From NCBI RefSeq assembly GCF_036711975.1, contig NW_027248950.1, positions 248,001 through 312,000 of the forward strand: a DNA stretch of 64,000 nt, written 5' to 3'. Shown piece by piece: positions 9,248 through 20,824 of the stretch (position 1 is its first letter; the number at the start of each line of letters is the position of its first letter). The translations under genes were made by a program, and so were the position numbers. A model generated the notes under the pieces. It ran no database searches. It saw only the letters and a list, made by a program, of their open reading frames with translations, and was not told where the DNA came from. The stretch comes from Onthophagus taurus (lineage: Eukaryota; Arthropoda; Insecta; Coleoptera; Scarabaeidae).

Positions 9248-10802
9248 TTATGATTCATAGTCCAAAATGTCTTCGTCGCTGCTGTCTTTTGCGACTTCTT
9301 GATTTTGCGTCTCTTGAGTTTGGCGATCCAAGAATTGAACAAAAAATCTGCTCCACAGTAATGGCACAAACGGCAATAGAACGCGAATATCTTTTAATTT
9401 TAGAGGAGCAATTTTAATTGGTGATTCATACAATTTTTCAAGGTTATTGTTTTTGAGGCAAAATTTTGTGCTGTCATAATTAGAAGTCTTTCCTTTTTGA
9501 AGTTTCACAGCTGTCTTTACATCCAAATTATATGAGTTGTGTATATAAAACTCTTGTTTGTACTCGTGTATAAATTCAAAATATTTTCCTTCTCTAAACT
9601 TCGCTCCTGTCAAGTGAAGCTTTTAATTTTCCTTAAGTACAACCTTTTTAATATTCTCGCCAATATTAGATAAATAATTAAATAGGCAGCTCGCTATCTC
9701 ACAAGATCCACGCTTAGCGGTACTCTCATCCCACACATACATTATTGATTGTCCCATCTTAATATTGTGGACACAGAAATTGTAGGTCCACAACTTCCTT
9801 TTGTAATACTGAATTCCAGTTGTAAGTTTTGGGGTAGGTAATGCTTGTTGAAGATCGAAAGCTATTGCCAAAAGACTCTCATCAGCATTATTTTTATAGG
9901 TGCTCATTAGGTTATGAGGAAATTTGGCCTGAGTTAAATGCACGTTTTTTTTTCGCTCAAGGCTTGCTATTTCTTCAGTATTTTGCCGTTCGTTCATCTT
10001 CAAGTTCTTGAGCATAACGTCTGTTTTATCACAAAAATTGCAAGTGTCGCTTCCTGGAGGTTGAAATCCGATATTAAAGTCGTGGTTAAAGGTGGAACGG
10101 TAATAATGCTCAGCAGCACATTGATAGCTTGAGTAATTTTCTTTAAGCCAGTCGACGTATAATAAATACAGGGAATGTATATTGAGTTCCAGAGGGAAGT
10201 ACTTTCGGTGAGGACTTTTTGTTCGGCTGTAATGGCTAGAGACTGTCGGTAAGGAGGAAATGTATTCCAATACTTTAGATCGACTATCGGAACTTGTTTT
10301 TGTCGCTGGTTCCTTCTTTCCTCTTACAATTAGATCGGATTGAACAGTTTCACATGCTCGTGTTTTATCCAAAACCACCCGAACACGTTTCTCACTAATA
10401 CCATGAATACTGTATACGGCAAATATGGTATGTTTGGTTCTTACAGATGACAGAGTAAGAAATACGTATTAACGTTCTGCTTGGGCGGTTTTTAACATAG
10501 GATCTTTTTACATCTATACTTTTAACAATTTTTGATGGGTAAACGTTCTGCAATTCGTAATTTCCCATCTTCCAAAATTCATCAAAAATATTACGAATGT
10601 TCTTTACACCTAATTACTCAAAACATCCACAGTCACAAGGAGGGTTAAGTTGACGAGCAGAAACTGGTTTCTTTGTACTTCTGGACGTGTAAGGCTGTCC
10701 TTCATTCTGCTTCTTTTTGTTGATACTTGATTTCCACATATCGGCATTTTTTGATATTTTTCGCGGATAACAGTCCACTACACTATATTCTGCACTTGCC
10801 AT
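9248..10802 (-). pseudogene. repetitive insect gene family, transposase-like, broken
   Basis: Read on the minus strand in pieces: an N-terminal segment (10802-10614, ending 'PPCDCGCFE'), a stretch near 10600-10390 in shifted frames ('IFDEFWKMGNYELQN'), a central 251-aa segment (10378-9623) and a C-terminal segment (9613-9248, ending in an acidic tail). Recognisable phrases are 'YISSLPTVSSHY', 'DTCNFCDKTDV', 'IAFDLQQALPTPKL', 'YKRKLWTYNFCVHN' and 'MYVWDESTAKRGSCEIASC'. I know this pattern from high-copy uncharacterised insect proteins. The spaced aspartates suggest an RNase-H-fold transposase, but that is inference. Frameshifts separate the pieces; no inverted repeats were found around it. Confidence 0.6.
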
Positions 10803-11341
10803 AATGCGCAGTAAATAAAAAGAAATGTTTCACAACTTATTTTCTAACAGTAAAACTATATAAACAACTATAACTATCCATACGTATAACTATTCTATCT
10901 ATACGTTGTTTGACAGCTACCAGTCAACTAAATTAAATAAAAATATGGCCGTGCAATACGTGCAGAAAGTAAACACGCGCTGTCTGTTGAGTTCGCCGTT
11001 TGTACTCTCAGCCGTATTGCTTAAAATCGGACATCGGTTTTGCTTGATATTCGATTTTCGAAGGGAAAGAAGGGCAAACTTAACATAATTGTTACATAGA
11101 ACGATTCGTCATCATTCAAATTACCGAAAAATGAAAAAAAAATTTTTGGTCCGATGTTGAGTTCGCCCTTTCTATTCTCAGCGCCTCAATTATGTCAAAA
11201 TTATTTGAAATTTTTCAATCGTTTATTATTTTTGCAAGATAATTTTGATTATTATTTAATTTCTGTTGGTTTCTATCTAACGTATTGATAAGCTGATTAT
11301 ACTTTTCGGCGTCTTCTGCATATAAATTACCTGTAATAGTT
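10803..11341. other. intergenic, no gene supported
   Basis: AT-rich. The sequence 'GTTCGCC(G/C)TTT' with 'CTCAG' occurs twice (about 10990 and 11162), a short degenerate direct repeat. A 60-codon frame at 10906-11088 looks random. Confidence 0.35.
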
Positions 11342-11766
11342 TTTATCGCCAACCGGCAGCAAAACTATACTTTATGCTATCCATTTGCGGCAGTAAAGTG
11401 ACACTTTGTGCTACTATCTAGTAAACTTTGCATTTAGCGGCAGGTAATAGTATATTAGAAACTAGTTTCGTAAGACACGCTTGAAATGCACGAATTCAAG
11501 TTTAAAAACGAGTGACGAAGCCACGAGTTTTATTGAATGAGTGCTTTAAGTCTTATGAAACGTGTTTTTTATGCTATTTTTTGAACAAAAATAAAATAAA
11601 TTTTGACAATGTAGGGAAATAGGTATGTAGCAGTTGGTAACAACGTAACACTTGAAAATAGAAATTTAAATTAACAATTAGAATTAGAATTGTCAAAACA
11701 CAAAATGTATTCACCTGAAAAAAATTTTTCATGAGAGAAATTAACCAAAGAGATAAATAATCATAA

Positions 11767-12110
11767 AAAAAATCTAGGCATAAATTGAACGGGGGTGGTT
11801 ACGTTTAGTAGTTTAAAAGGGTAGGTTGAAAATACAAGTAGGGTCAAAACGTGCCCTATTATGAGTTAAACATATTCCCCAAATTTCATTTTCTTAGAGT
11901 TTATGGTTTTTGAGAAAAAAAAATAAAACCAAAATTTTCCGCTATTTTTGGAGGGGTGTAACTCCTTAGGGGAGCCGAAGTCGCCCATGGTTCATATATC
12001 AAAGTACCCTTAAAATTCACTAAAGAATCACCCCTTGAAGTTTGTTGCAGTCATTCAGATACACCCTGTATATCTTTGCGATTATTAAGTTGTGGTCAAA
12101 ACATTCTTAA
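11767..12110. repeat. single arm of the 'ACAGGGTGTATCTGAATGAC' foldback family
   Basis: Nearly the same as the reverse complement of 16083-16390 and partly the same as 16960-17056. It ends with 'CATTCAGATACACCCTGTAT'. Three copies in this window make it an interspersed repeat. No coding capacity. Confidence 0.65.
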
Positions 12111-12463
12111 AAAAATATCTTCAATTTGGCTCCTAGTACCTACCCTTTTAGTCTGCTCCGTATGTTATAAATCACCCTGTATACTTGCATATATCGCTTT
12201 ACGTAATAATATTCTCAAAATTTAATTAGTGTGTATGACCCCATTGTCAAAACATAAAATGTGTTCACTTATAAAAAATGTTTCATGTACACCTCCCAAA
12301 ATAAGAGAAATTGCTCAGAGTTCAATGTCCTCATCATTGTGGACCTTGTATTCGATGCTAAGAACGTTATCGGCTATAATATCGGCTAGTTAAGTTCGCC
12401 ACTCGTTTTTCAACTTGAATTCGTGCATTTCAAGCGTGCTTACGAAACTAGGTTTTTAATATA

Positions 12464-13410
12464 CAGGATGCCCATTATGTATGGATTATAGTATATATCT
12501 TGGAAGGTATCAACTTTATAAAAAAACATTTTATACAAAAATTGTTTAATATTTTATTTGCCATAATAAGACAACATTCAATTGTTTTTATTTCAGAAAA
12601 CAAATGAGCAAGTGTTATTCACTTGAAGTTTTTTAAATGGCCCTTTCGTTAGACTCATTTGATAGAGATTTTTTTCTCTTTACGATGACGTAAAATTTAG
12701 TACCCTTATATCAGAAAATTTTTGAAAAAAATGTAAAAATTGTTTATTAAGAAAATATAACTAACAACATTAATCTAGATATCCGAGATCGTCAAGTACC
12801 TCGAAGTACCTCGAAGTTTATTTGTTTTATTTTGAATGTAAATTTAATACGATCTATTCGGGGTGAACGGTCAAATAAAGTACAGGAACAACTTTTTACA
12901 ATTTGCTAATATATTTCGGTTGTCGAATTACAACCTTCATCGGAGCGAATTTACATTTGCTGTTAAGAGAAAAACATACATTACATTTGCCTCCCACGGT
13001 TTTCGGTCGAAGATACTTCTTGCCGTGTAAATTTCATTTCCGGTAATAATTCGGGGTACTTGACGATCTCGGATATCTAGATTAATGTTATTGATTAATT
13101 TCTATTAATAAACAATTTTTACATTTTTTTCAAAAATTTTCTGAGGTAAGGGTACAAAAATTGTACGCCATCCTAAAGAGAAAAGTAATCTCTATCAAAT
13201 GAGCCAAACGAAAAGATACATTGCCATTTAACAAAATTCAAGTGTTATTCGTTACTCATTTGTTTTCTGAATTAAAAACAATTGAATGCAGTCTTATTAA
13301 TGCAAATAAAATATTAAACAACTTTCCATACAAAATGTTTTTTTATAAAGTCAACATTTACCGAGATATACATACATATGTACTATCTTCCATACATAAT
13401 GGGCATCCTG
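12464..13410. mobile_element. 947-bp foldback element, TA target site
   Basis: Long inverted arms 12464-12799 and 13056-13410 (about 336 and 355 bp) start with CAGGATGCCCATTATG. TA flanks both ends (12462-12463, 13411-13412). The CAG..CTG termini with a TA duplication fit the pogo/Tc1-mariner style. The 256-bp spacer carries a Penelope-like, hammerhead-like block on the minus strand (about 12960-12910, 'CCGATGA..GGTTGT..ACAACCGAAA'). Confidence 0.7.
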
Positions 13411-13461
13411 TACTATTACCTGCCGCTAATTGCTGTCTATTTAAAAAAAATGCCGTAAGAC

Positions 13462-13542
13462 AGAGCTGAATTTGAACCCAGAACCTTCTACAGGAAAGTG
13501 CACTTTCCTTTTCACTATACTACCGACCTTTGTCATATGTCA
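13462..13542 (-). repeat. tRNA-derived SINE-like head
   Basis: The minus strand reads like a degenerate tRNA: an A-box-like 'TAGTATAGTG' (about 13532), a 5-bp stem GGAAA/TTTCC around GTGCAC, and a B box 'GGTTCAAATTC' (about 13480). There is no intact cloverleaf acceptor stem, so a SINE head is more likely than a working tRNA. Confidence 0.5.
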
Positions 13543-13644
13543 ACTGGTAAGTTACAATATCTTCATATCGTTAAATTTTGCGGTTGGCGATAAAATGTTG
13601 TATGCAACACGTCAGCAAAGTGTCGCTCGACTCGCAAACTTAGA

Positions 13645-15880
13645 CTAGTTCGATAAAAAATCACTTTGCTGACTTGATACATAAATAACTATTATAATGC
13701 TACCTGCTACATTAATTAATTCGCGTTTTCTCTGTTCGTAGCGTAATCCTAATAACTCTATTCTATGGTTAACTTTTAGTAAAAGATTATTCATTAAAGT
13801 TATCTTATCATAGTTGTCATTGCCGTTTTTGTTAACATTATCGATAAAATTATAATTATGGGTAAAAGTATTTAAAACTTCTTCCAAATCTATTTCTAAA
13901 ATTAACTTGGCGTCAATTTGACAGCTGCAAGCCGTATCTAGTTGATTTAGTGTCATTCCCTTTGGCTCTTTAATTTCCGTATTAATTCTGCTCCTGTGCA
14001 GACGCACCTGAAATTACACGTATCTTTAATTCTTTTAAGAAGATGTTCTAGGAGAGTAGAATGAACTCTCTAGGTGAATTAGATTCGTGGTGCCCGGGTG
14101 TAGTGAAGTGTACATTTATTTTATGAAGTTTTAGCAAATCTTCAATTAATTTATTCTTGAAGTCACATCCATTGTCACACACATTCTTATCAGGAATTCC
14201 AAATTTACTGATATGTTCCGTCAACTTATCTACAATAGTAATAGCGTTTTTGTCAGGTATTTTATATGCTTGTGATATTTTCGAGAATTTATCGATACGA
14301 ATTATCTGCATTCGTCTGGTTGGTGTTTCTGTAATTACTTGTTTTGCTGTAATAGGATTCCTCTCGTACTTGCATAGTTGACATAAATTGCAATTATTCT
14401 CCCTATCAGATTAGAGTTCCCCTATTGTTGCTCCAGTAGAGGATGATGTTTCTTCAGGGTTTATCTCAATTCGACTTAGAGCATCGGCATTGGTGTTCAT
14501 TTTTCCTTTTTTATAAACTACAGCATAATGATACTCTTGCAGATATATTTTTCATCTTTGTAATTTCAAGTTGTTATCCATTAGATGATGGATCCATAAA
14601 AGTGGTCGATGGTCTGTAACTAATGTAAACTTCGTGCCATATACATACGGGCGAAACTGCTTTCAAGCGTAGATAACCGGCAAAAGTTCCTTTTCTACTG
14701 TTGAGTATTTCAATTCGGTTTTTGATAATGTTCGTGAAGCGAAAGCAACTTGCCTGTCTTGACCGGCAAGTCCGGGAATTGTATAATGAGGCTATTGCAG
14801 AGTAATGTTTTACATTTTTCAAAACACGCTCGATATTCTGGTGTTAATTCAACTGTCTGATCTTTGGATAGATACTTCGTCATTGGTTTTAATATTTTTG
14901 CATAATAACGAATAAATTTTCTATAGTATCCCAGAAGACCTGTAAACGCTTCAATTTCTCATTTAGCCTTGGGTATAGGGTATTTTTTAATTGCCTCCAT
15001 TTTTGACGGATATGATTTAATTTTTACTCCGTTTTGTTTTAGTCGTTCGAAAACTTGTTTTAGACGTTTCTTATGTTCCGTAACGATGTACTAAAAGCGA
15101 TATGATATCATCCAAATAAACATGGCAAATTTCTTCAGTTAAACCTCTCAAGATGTTATTCATTGCTCGTTGGACGGTTGATGGTGCGTTACAAAGTCCA
15201 AACGGCATTCTATTAAATATTCATATTGGCCTTGGTTTGTTATAAAGGCTGTCTTGAATCTGTAGGATTCATTGACTTCAATCTGATAGTAACCGCTGGC
15301 TAAATCGAGACTGGTGAAATAACTCGCTCGACCAAGAGCTTTGTCTAGAATTTCTGTTACGTTTGGTAATGGATAACGATTCTTGACCGTCTTCTCATTT
15401 AGAAGACGGTCTTTCTTCTCCTCCGATAATCAATAACAATACGGCACTTCTGTTATCCACTCGCGTCGATCTTGTTCGGTACTAACGATATCGGACTTGC
15501 CCAAGGGGAGTTGCTTTTCCTAGTAATATCCTGTTGTAACATTTTGTTTATTTGGGTTTTTATTTCTTGTTGTTGGTTGTAAGGTTTGCGATAAACTTTT
15601 TGATAGACTGGTATTTGATCTACTAGTCTTATTTCGTGTTTTATTATTGAATGCAAGTTCAAAGGTAATTATTTATAGTATTATTTATAGGCTTGGTTTA
15701 TATGGTCCTAATCCTAATTTTTGTGCTGATGTTTTGCCTTTGAACTTTTTTTACTTCTTGTTCGTTAGTTTCGATCGAAGTATCTTGAATTGTCTCCAAA
15801 TCTTCAATCTCCGTTCGACTGGTTCACACTCTATCTGAACTGGATATTTGTTGAAGGTAGTCATTTCTATCAAACATTCT
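13645..15880 (-). pseudogene. decayed errantivirus-like Ty3/gypsy copy (RT to env start)
   Basis: Minus strand, highly frameshifted. From high to low coordinates: the protease-RT junction with 'YQKVYRKPYNQQQE' and 'SPWASPISLV' (15662-15453), RT and RNase H traces (15400-14500, e.g. the complement of 'LLWIHHL' near 14590), integrase with 'ITIVDKLTEHISKFGIPD' and 'HFTTPGHHESNSP' (14311-14048), and the beginning of an envelope-like gene (14007-13645). These phrases closely match the better copy at 34.3-46.7 kb, so both belong to one family. The region between RNase H and the integrase core is deleted near 14400. No LTRs recognised. Confidence 0.75.
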
Positions 15881-16082
15881 GTGACGTACAAAAATTCAAA
15901 ATAAATCAAAATGAATGATTGAACCAAAAAGATAATTCCCCCCTTGAGTGCCTATTTTGCCTGCAGTTCAGTGGAGACGGCTGGGTTCGTTGAAAAAGGG
16001 CGCCACAACATTTAATAATAGGGACTCCACTAATGGTGAAATGTGAGGGGCCAATAAAAAAAATTAAATAAAAAAATATATA

Positions 16083-17056
16083 TACAGGTGTATCTGAATG
16101 ACTGCAACAAACTTCAAGGGGTGATTCTTTAGTGAATTTTAAGGGTACTTTGATATATGAACCATGGGCGACTTCGGCTCCCCTAAGGAGTTACACCCCT
16201 CCAAAAATGGCGGAAAATTTTGGTTTAATTTTTTTTTCGCAAAAACCATAAACTCTAGGAAAATGAAATTTGGGGAATATGTTTAACTGATAATAGGGCA
16301 CGTTTTGACACTATTTGTACTTTCAACCTACCCTTCTAAACTACTAAACGTAACCACCCCCGTTCAATTTATGCCTAGATTTTTTTTATGAAGATGATAA
16401 ATACATTGGAAAAATTTCAGTTAGATAGATAAAACTATTCTAAAACTTTTTTGTCTCTCGGATGTTCGTCTAAAATTTAATAATTTCTGAAAAAAAAAAT
16501 AATTAAGCAAACACTAACTGTTAAGCTGTAGGCTTGTTAATCGAAACTTGGAATGAATATATATTTTTGACGTTTAAATGTCAGTGGCTTTCTTACTTTA
16601 TTATTGTTTTATTTAAAATTTTGAAACGTCGAGTGAACGAGCGTAAATGCGATAGAACTGTATTCAAAAATTAATTTGAAAAACAATAATAATAGTAAGA
16701 AAAACTGACATTTAAACGTCAAAAATATTTCTGACAAAGATTGCAAAGCCTACTAAGATTTTTTCATTAAAAATTCATTCCAACTTTTGATCGACAACCC
16801 CGTTATTAACGGGCAGTGTTTGCTTTATTATTTTCTTTCTCAAAAATTAGTCATTTTTGAAAAAATTTTATAGAGACAAAAAAGTTTTAGGATACTTTCA
16901 TCTATCTATGTATAATTTTTCTAATGTATTTATCATCTGCATAAAAAAAATTGTAGCAAAAATGTAAAGGGGGTAGTTACGTTTAGTAGTTTAGAAGGGT
17001 AGGTTGAAAGTACAAATAGGGTCAAAACGTGCCCTATTATGAGCTAAACATATTCA
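16083..17056. mobile_element. large foldback element
   Basis: Left part 16083-16480 and right part about 16855-17056 are inverted matches ('GTAACTACCCCC'-type and 'TTTTTTGTCTCT' blocks). The middle is a second palindromic zone, with 'GACGTTTAAATGTCAG' near 16570 and 'CTGACATTTAAACGTC' near 16710. The right end stops at about 17056 without the 'ACAGG' terminus present on the left, so it is truncated. The interval 15881-16082 just before it shows no feature. Confidence 0.6.
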
Positions 17057-17466
17057 TAGTAATAATCCCATAGATAGCTTAACCAGAAGATGGTAGTAAC
17101 GAGCCTTAAAAGAATAAATCTATAGATATAGATATATCTACAGGTAATGATGTTACGGATGTGGGTTTAGCGGATGCGGAACCGGATTTTTTAATTCTAA
17201 TTTGGCAGATGCGGAGTTACTGAAAAACTTTATAATTTACAATAATTATACTGTAGGTTAATAAGGCATTAAACGTAATTATTATTTTTTTAATTAATTT
17301 TGTTTGATAGCTTGATTGATCAAATAATTAAAAAAATAATGTATTAATACCGAACGCTGATCTGACCGGAGCTCCGTTAAAATATACTTATATGCGGATG
17401 CAGATGCGGATTGTCAAAACAACGCGGATTATCCGTAGTTGCGGATGCGGATGCGGATATCACTAC
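17057..17466. repeat. degenerate GCGGAT-rich repeat
   Basis: Repeated 'GATGCGGATGCGG' words near 17140-17210 and 17390-17460 in an otherwise AT-rich stretch; low-order tandem structure, non-coding. Confidence 0.4.
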
Positions 17467-17468
17467 TA

Positions 17469-18136
17469 CAGGTGTCCCAACTTTTAGGGACCCCCCGCTT
17501 TTCTCTTAAACTATAACTACCACAGATTTGATATTTAACACATCGATACTGGACAAAAAGTCTACTTTTTGAGGTTAGTGTTGTGGCTTCATCTCTTCCG
17601 GTTGGACCGGAAATGGATGACAATTTCATTATTTTTAAGAAATATTTAAAATTTATTTAACAGTTTGTTAAATGGCATAATACCACATAACTTTTATTTT
17701 TTTAAAATTATTTTTGAGTCATTTACAATTTTCGAACAAACAAACCACCTCTTGCTTCAGTTTTAAAAAAAGTTCTTGCTTAAAAATTTTGAATTTTTTT
17801 AATTTATTCTACTTTATTTATCAATTGATCAAGTTAGCCCTGGAAGAAAAAAAAGAAGATACTAATATTACTTTTTTTAATTGAATTCTTACGGTGATCC
17901 GTCAAGTACTAAAGCTTAAACGCAAATTTGTTAAAAAAGATAAAGAACAAATTCTTTCTATAAAGAACAACAAATCGTTAAATAAATTTAAAATATTTCT
18001 GAAAAATAGTGAAATTGTCATCCACTTCCGGTCTAACCGGAAGTGATAAAGTCACAACACTAACCTCAAAAAGTAGACCTTTTTGTCCTGTGTCGATTAA
18101 GAGAAAAACGGGGGTCCCAAAATGTTGGGGCACCTG
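17469..18136. mobile_element. 668-bp foldback MITE, TA target site
   Basis: Ends CAGGTGTCCCAAC and GTTGGGGCACCTG face inward with TA on both sides (17467-17468, 18137-18138). Arms of about 150 bp include 'AGAAAA(G/A)CGGGGG', 'CTCAAAAAGTAGAC' and 'TCCGGT..ACCGGAA' in inverted order. No transposase inside. Confidence 0.7.
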
Positions 18137-18262
18137 TATAAATAAATGAACTACATTAATTTAATTATTTTATTTTCTTTCATTTTTTTTTGTCTTTTTA
18201 GAAGTTTATAACTTTTGTTTTAAATTATTTCTTCGTTAGGTTTTTTCATTCATTAAAGCACA

Positions 18263-20216
18263 ATGTTTGACATGGATTCCTTCGAGTACGTCGCTCAATT
18301 GTTAGAAGAGTGGAATTTGCCCGATTTAATTACAGATTTCAAAGGTATGATCTTATATTGATCTTATATAAAGAAAATTCGCCGCTGTTAGTTCCGAAAT
18401 TATTTATTTTTTATTATAGAAAAGGGTATAGACATAGAGGTTCTTAAGGTTCTAACTGTGCAAGACGTTGATAATTTAATTCCATTAGATAGATTTGGAT
18501 TAAGAATTAAATTTAGGCAAAAGTTGTTTGAGTGGAAAGAACTGCACGTAAGTTATATAACTGCACGAATTATATCGCACAATACCAATTGCAATGCGAA
18601 TTTTGTTATTGTAATGTTATTTTAATAGGGATATTTTACGCCGTTGGCGACTACAATTAGCCGAAAGACTTCACATGATTCGTCGTCAGTCTGCAATTCT
18701 CCAGTAAATGCAACCGCAGTAAGAATATTTACGCAGACACTTAAATGTCGAGTTGTTCTTTTTCTTCATTTCGTATTTTTACGTTTTAGGATTATGACAA
18801 CCTTTTGACCGATAGTAAAGATATTGAAACGCTTCTTAACGAGAATGTGAAGGGCAAGCTTGTTTTAGAGTATTATAACAAACATAACGTTTTGGATAAA
18901 CAAGTCCAAACGTATCTTGTCCATATTGTGGTTGATTATATGGTTTTAAAGTATGCAAAGGTGAAACCTCATCATTTTGATTATTTTAGTAGAAGCATTG
19001 TTAAATTATTTCCAAGCGAATCACCGGTGAGTGTTGTCTTAACGTTATTTTTCTTTTATATTCCGTAGTTGACATATTATACGCCACGAAGATGTAAAAT
19101 AAATCCTAGTGCAAAGCTGTATGATCGATATTTTAACTTAAAATTTTGCACAAAGAAGCTTAAATTAGATACAAATGTCTCACATAGTGATATTATTGGA
19201 GAGCCGATTGATTATCACACAAGTAAGAATACAATCTTTTTATGATTTTATTACTAATTTGATACAAAACTCAAAGCTAACATTATTTACAGCATGATAA
19301 GTATCTATTTTGCTTCTTATAACAAAATTAGTAATACGTAAAATCTATTAAAGCCACTTTTACCATCGTTGTTGGTTAATTTAACCGGCAGATTATCGAC
19401 ATGATTATTACTATTTAAACTTCTTGATTGGCCGACAGCTGAAAATATCTATAGTATAAGTTTAACAAGAAGAAGGTAAAAGTGGCCCTTAGTAGCATTT
19501 ATTTAATTGAATGTTATCTTCAATACGTACTTAACTACCTATTTTGGTTTCAGATGAAATAGAGAATTATATCGCTTTTTTGAACACCAACTGCGATCCA
19601 AGTCAATGGGATAGAATAAAAGATTATAGGACAAAAACTTCAAATTATCGGCTGGATCGCTTGATAATTTATTAAAAACATGGCCACGATATAACGATGC
19701 AAAAGGATACGAGTTGGTAAGATAAAGTAATCAAAATAACAAGAAAAACATTTAATAATATATTTTAAACATTAGGTTAACATAGATTTCCTGGTGTTAT
19801 TCCCTAATTATCAACAAAAATTAACAACAGGCTTCAACAATTTCAAAACAAAAATTATGACAATTTTCGAATCGGATATTAAAGATAAATATTGTGCCAA
19901 ACAATTCAAAATATTAAAAAATTCAGAACTCGATGAAGGTGAGTTTAAGGTGTTCATTAATTTATAAACAATTATTTGAGTTATGTTTACAGATTCTAGA
20001 GATTACTACACACTGTTGTTGCTTCACGCTATTTTACAACCACGGCGTATTAGTAGGACGTACAAACCCTCTATAACAGATTCTCAACAGGATTTCGCCT
20101 TACGTGTTAATACGATAAACGACATTGGACCACAAATCGATAATTTGAGGGCCTCCTACAACAAGTATTGTAGTTGTAGGTACAGACAAATTAAAAGAAT
20201 ACTACGTGTACAGTGA
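18263..20216 (+). CDS. SAMD3-like SAM-domain protein, spliced, probably broken
   Basis: Eight exons can be read with GT-AG junctions: 18263-18344, 18420-18547, 18629-18718, 18790-19026, 19069-19222, 19554 to about 19716, 19776-19938 and 19993-20216. The first two encode a SAM domain ('EEWNLPDLITDF', 'VLTVQDVDNLIPLDRFGLRI'), normally a protein-interaction module. Later exons resemble the SAMD3-like family ('VQTYLVHIVVDYMV', 'YYTLLLLHAILQPRR', 'YKPSITDSQQDF'). Exon 6 contains a frameshift near 19650: the listed frame stops soon after 'NYRLDRLIIY', while another frame continues with 'LDNLLKTWPRY'. SAMD3-like genes are multi-copy in many animals and may be mobile-element associated. It lies immediately upstream of, and parallel to, a transposase-like gene. 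Confidence 0.6.
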
Positions 20217-20235
20217 CAACATAAAATATAAATTA

Positions 20236-20567
20236 CAGTAATACCCCGTAGTTACGCGATAGGTGGGACTGACAGTAGCCGCGTAAATCGAAAATCGTGT
20301 AAGTCGAAATTCGATGAATATATATTATAAAATCAAGGATTAATAAACATTAATTTTGTTAAAAAAATGTATGTACAGGATGGTTCCAATTCGATGTCCG
20401 AATGGGCTATCTCGGAAACTGTAAGAGTTAGAAAAAAAGCAGCTAACATGTCTAGATCTCTTTTTTTAAATAAATTCCAATGTCGAAAACCTAAAAGCGC
20501 TATCGTTAAAAAACCGCGTAAGTACGGGGACGCGTAAGTCGGGGTCGCGTAAGTCGAGGTTTTACTG
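20236..20567. mobile_element. 332-bp pogo-like MITE, TA target site
   Basis: Starts CAGTAATACCCCGTAGTTACGCG and ends with the inverse type CGAGGTTTTACTG; TA on both sides (20234-20235, 20568-20569). 'GCGTAAGTCG' words repeat inside. The CAGTAAAACCTCG-type end is typical of pogo/Tigger-derived MITEs. Confidence 0.7.
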
Positions 20568-20824
20568 TACCCTCTTTTCTGGAATGTGTTGATACAGTAA
20601 TTAAGCTTACGTACGTTTTCAATTTAGAATATTCCCCAGTAAGTAAATTCGTGTGGGCATTTATAAGCGAATATTTTTATGGTATCAGCCAAAATATAGC
20701 ACAGGTTACAAGCTTTATTAACAAATTGGATAATCGGAAATAAGTTGTTATTTTGTACTAATAATTGTTTGATATATATGTTATTTATATACATCTTATA
20801 TTAGTTTTGCTATTATTAGATAAA

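Larger units (their letters stand above)
11434..13429. mobile_element. foldback DNA element A, carrying two nested insertions
   Basis: Ends are 'TTAGCGGCAGGTAATAGTA' (11434) and its complement finishing at 13429. Subterminal arms 'CGTAAGACACGCTTGAAATG' (about 11468) and the inverse (about 12445) match closely. A right-half copy of the same family, opposite in orientation, is at 48180-48640. Into it have gone a piece of another repeat (about 11767-12110) and a complete foldback element (12464-13410). Outside lies a further inverted pair, 'TTTTATCGCCAACCG' (about 11342) and 'CGGTTGGCGATAAAA' (13581-13595), hinting at a still older outer element. Confidence 0.6.

Noticed and set aside
10906-11088. 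60-codon plus-strand frame
   Set aside because: No start context, family resemblance or conservation signal; contained in repeat-derived spacer.
12905-12965. Active hammerhead ribozyme on the minus strand
   Set aside because: The core reads CCGATGA instead of CTGATGA, a change at an essential position; listed only as a Penelope-like block.
13462-13542. Functional tRNA gene
   Set aside because: A- and B-box words are present but the acceptor stem does not pair and the anticodon loop is six bases; a SINE head fits better.
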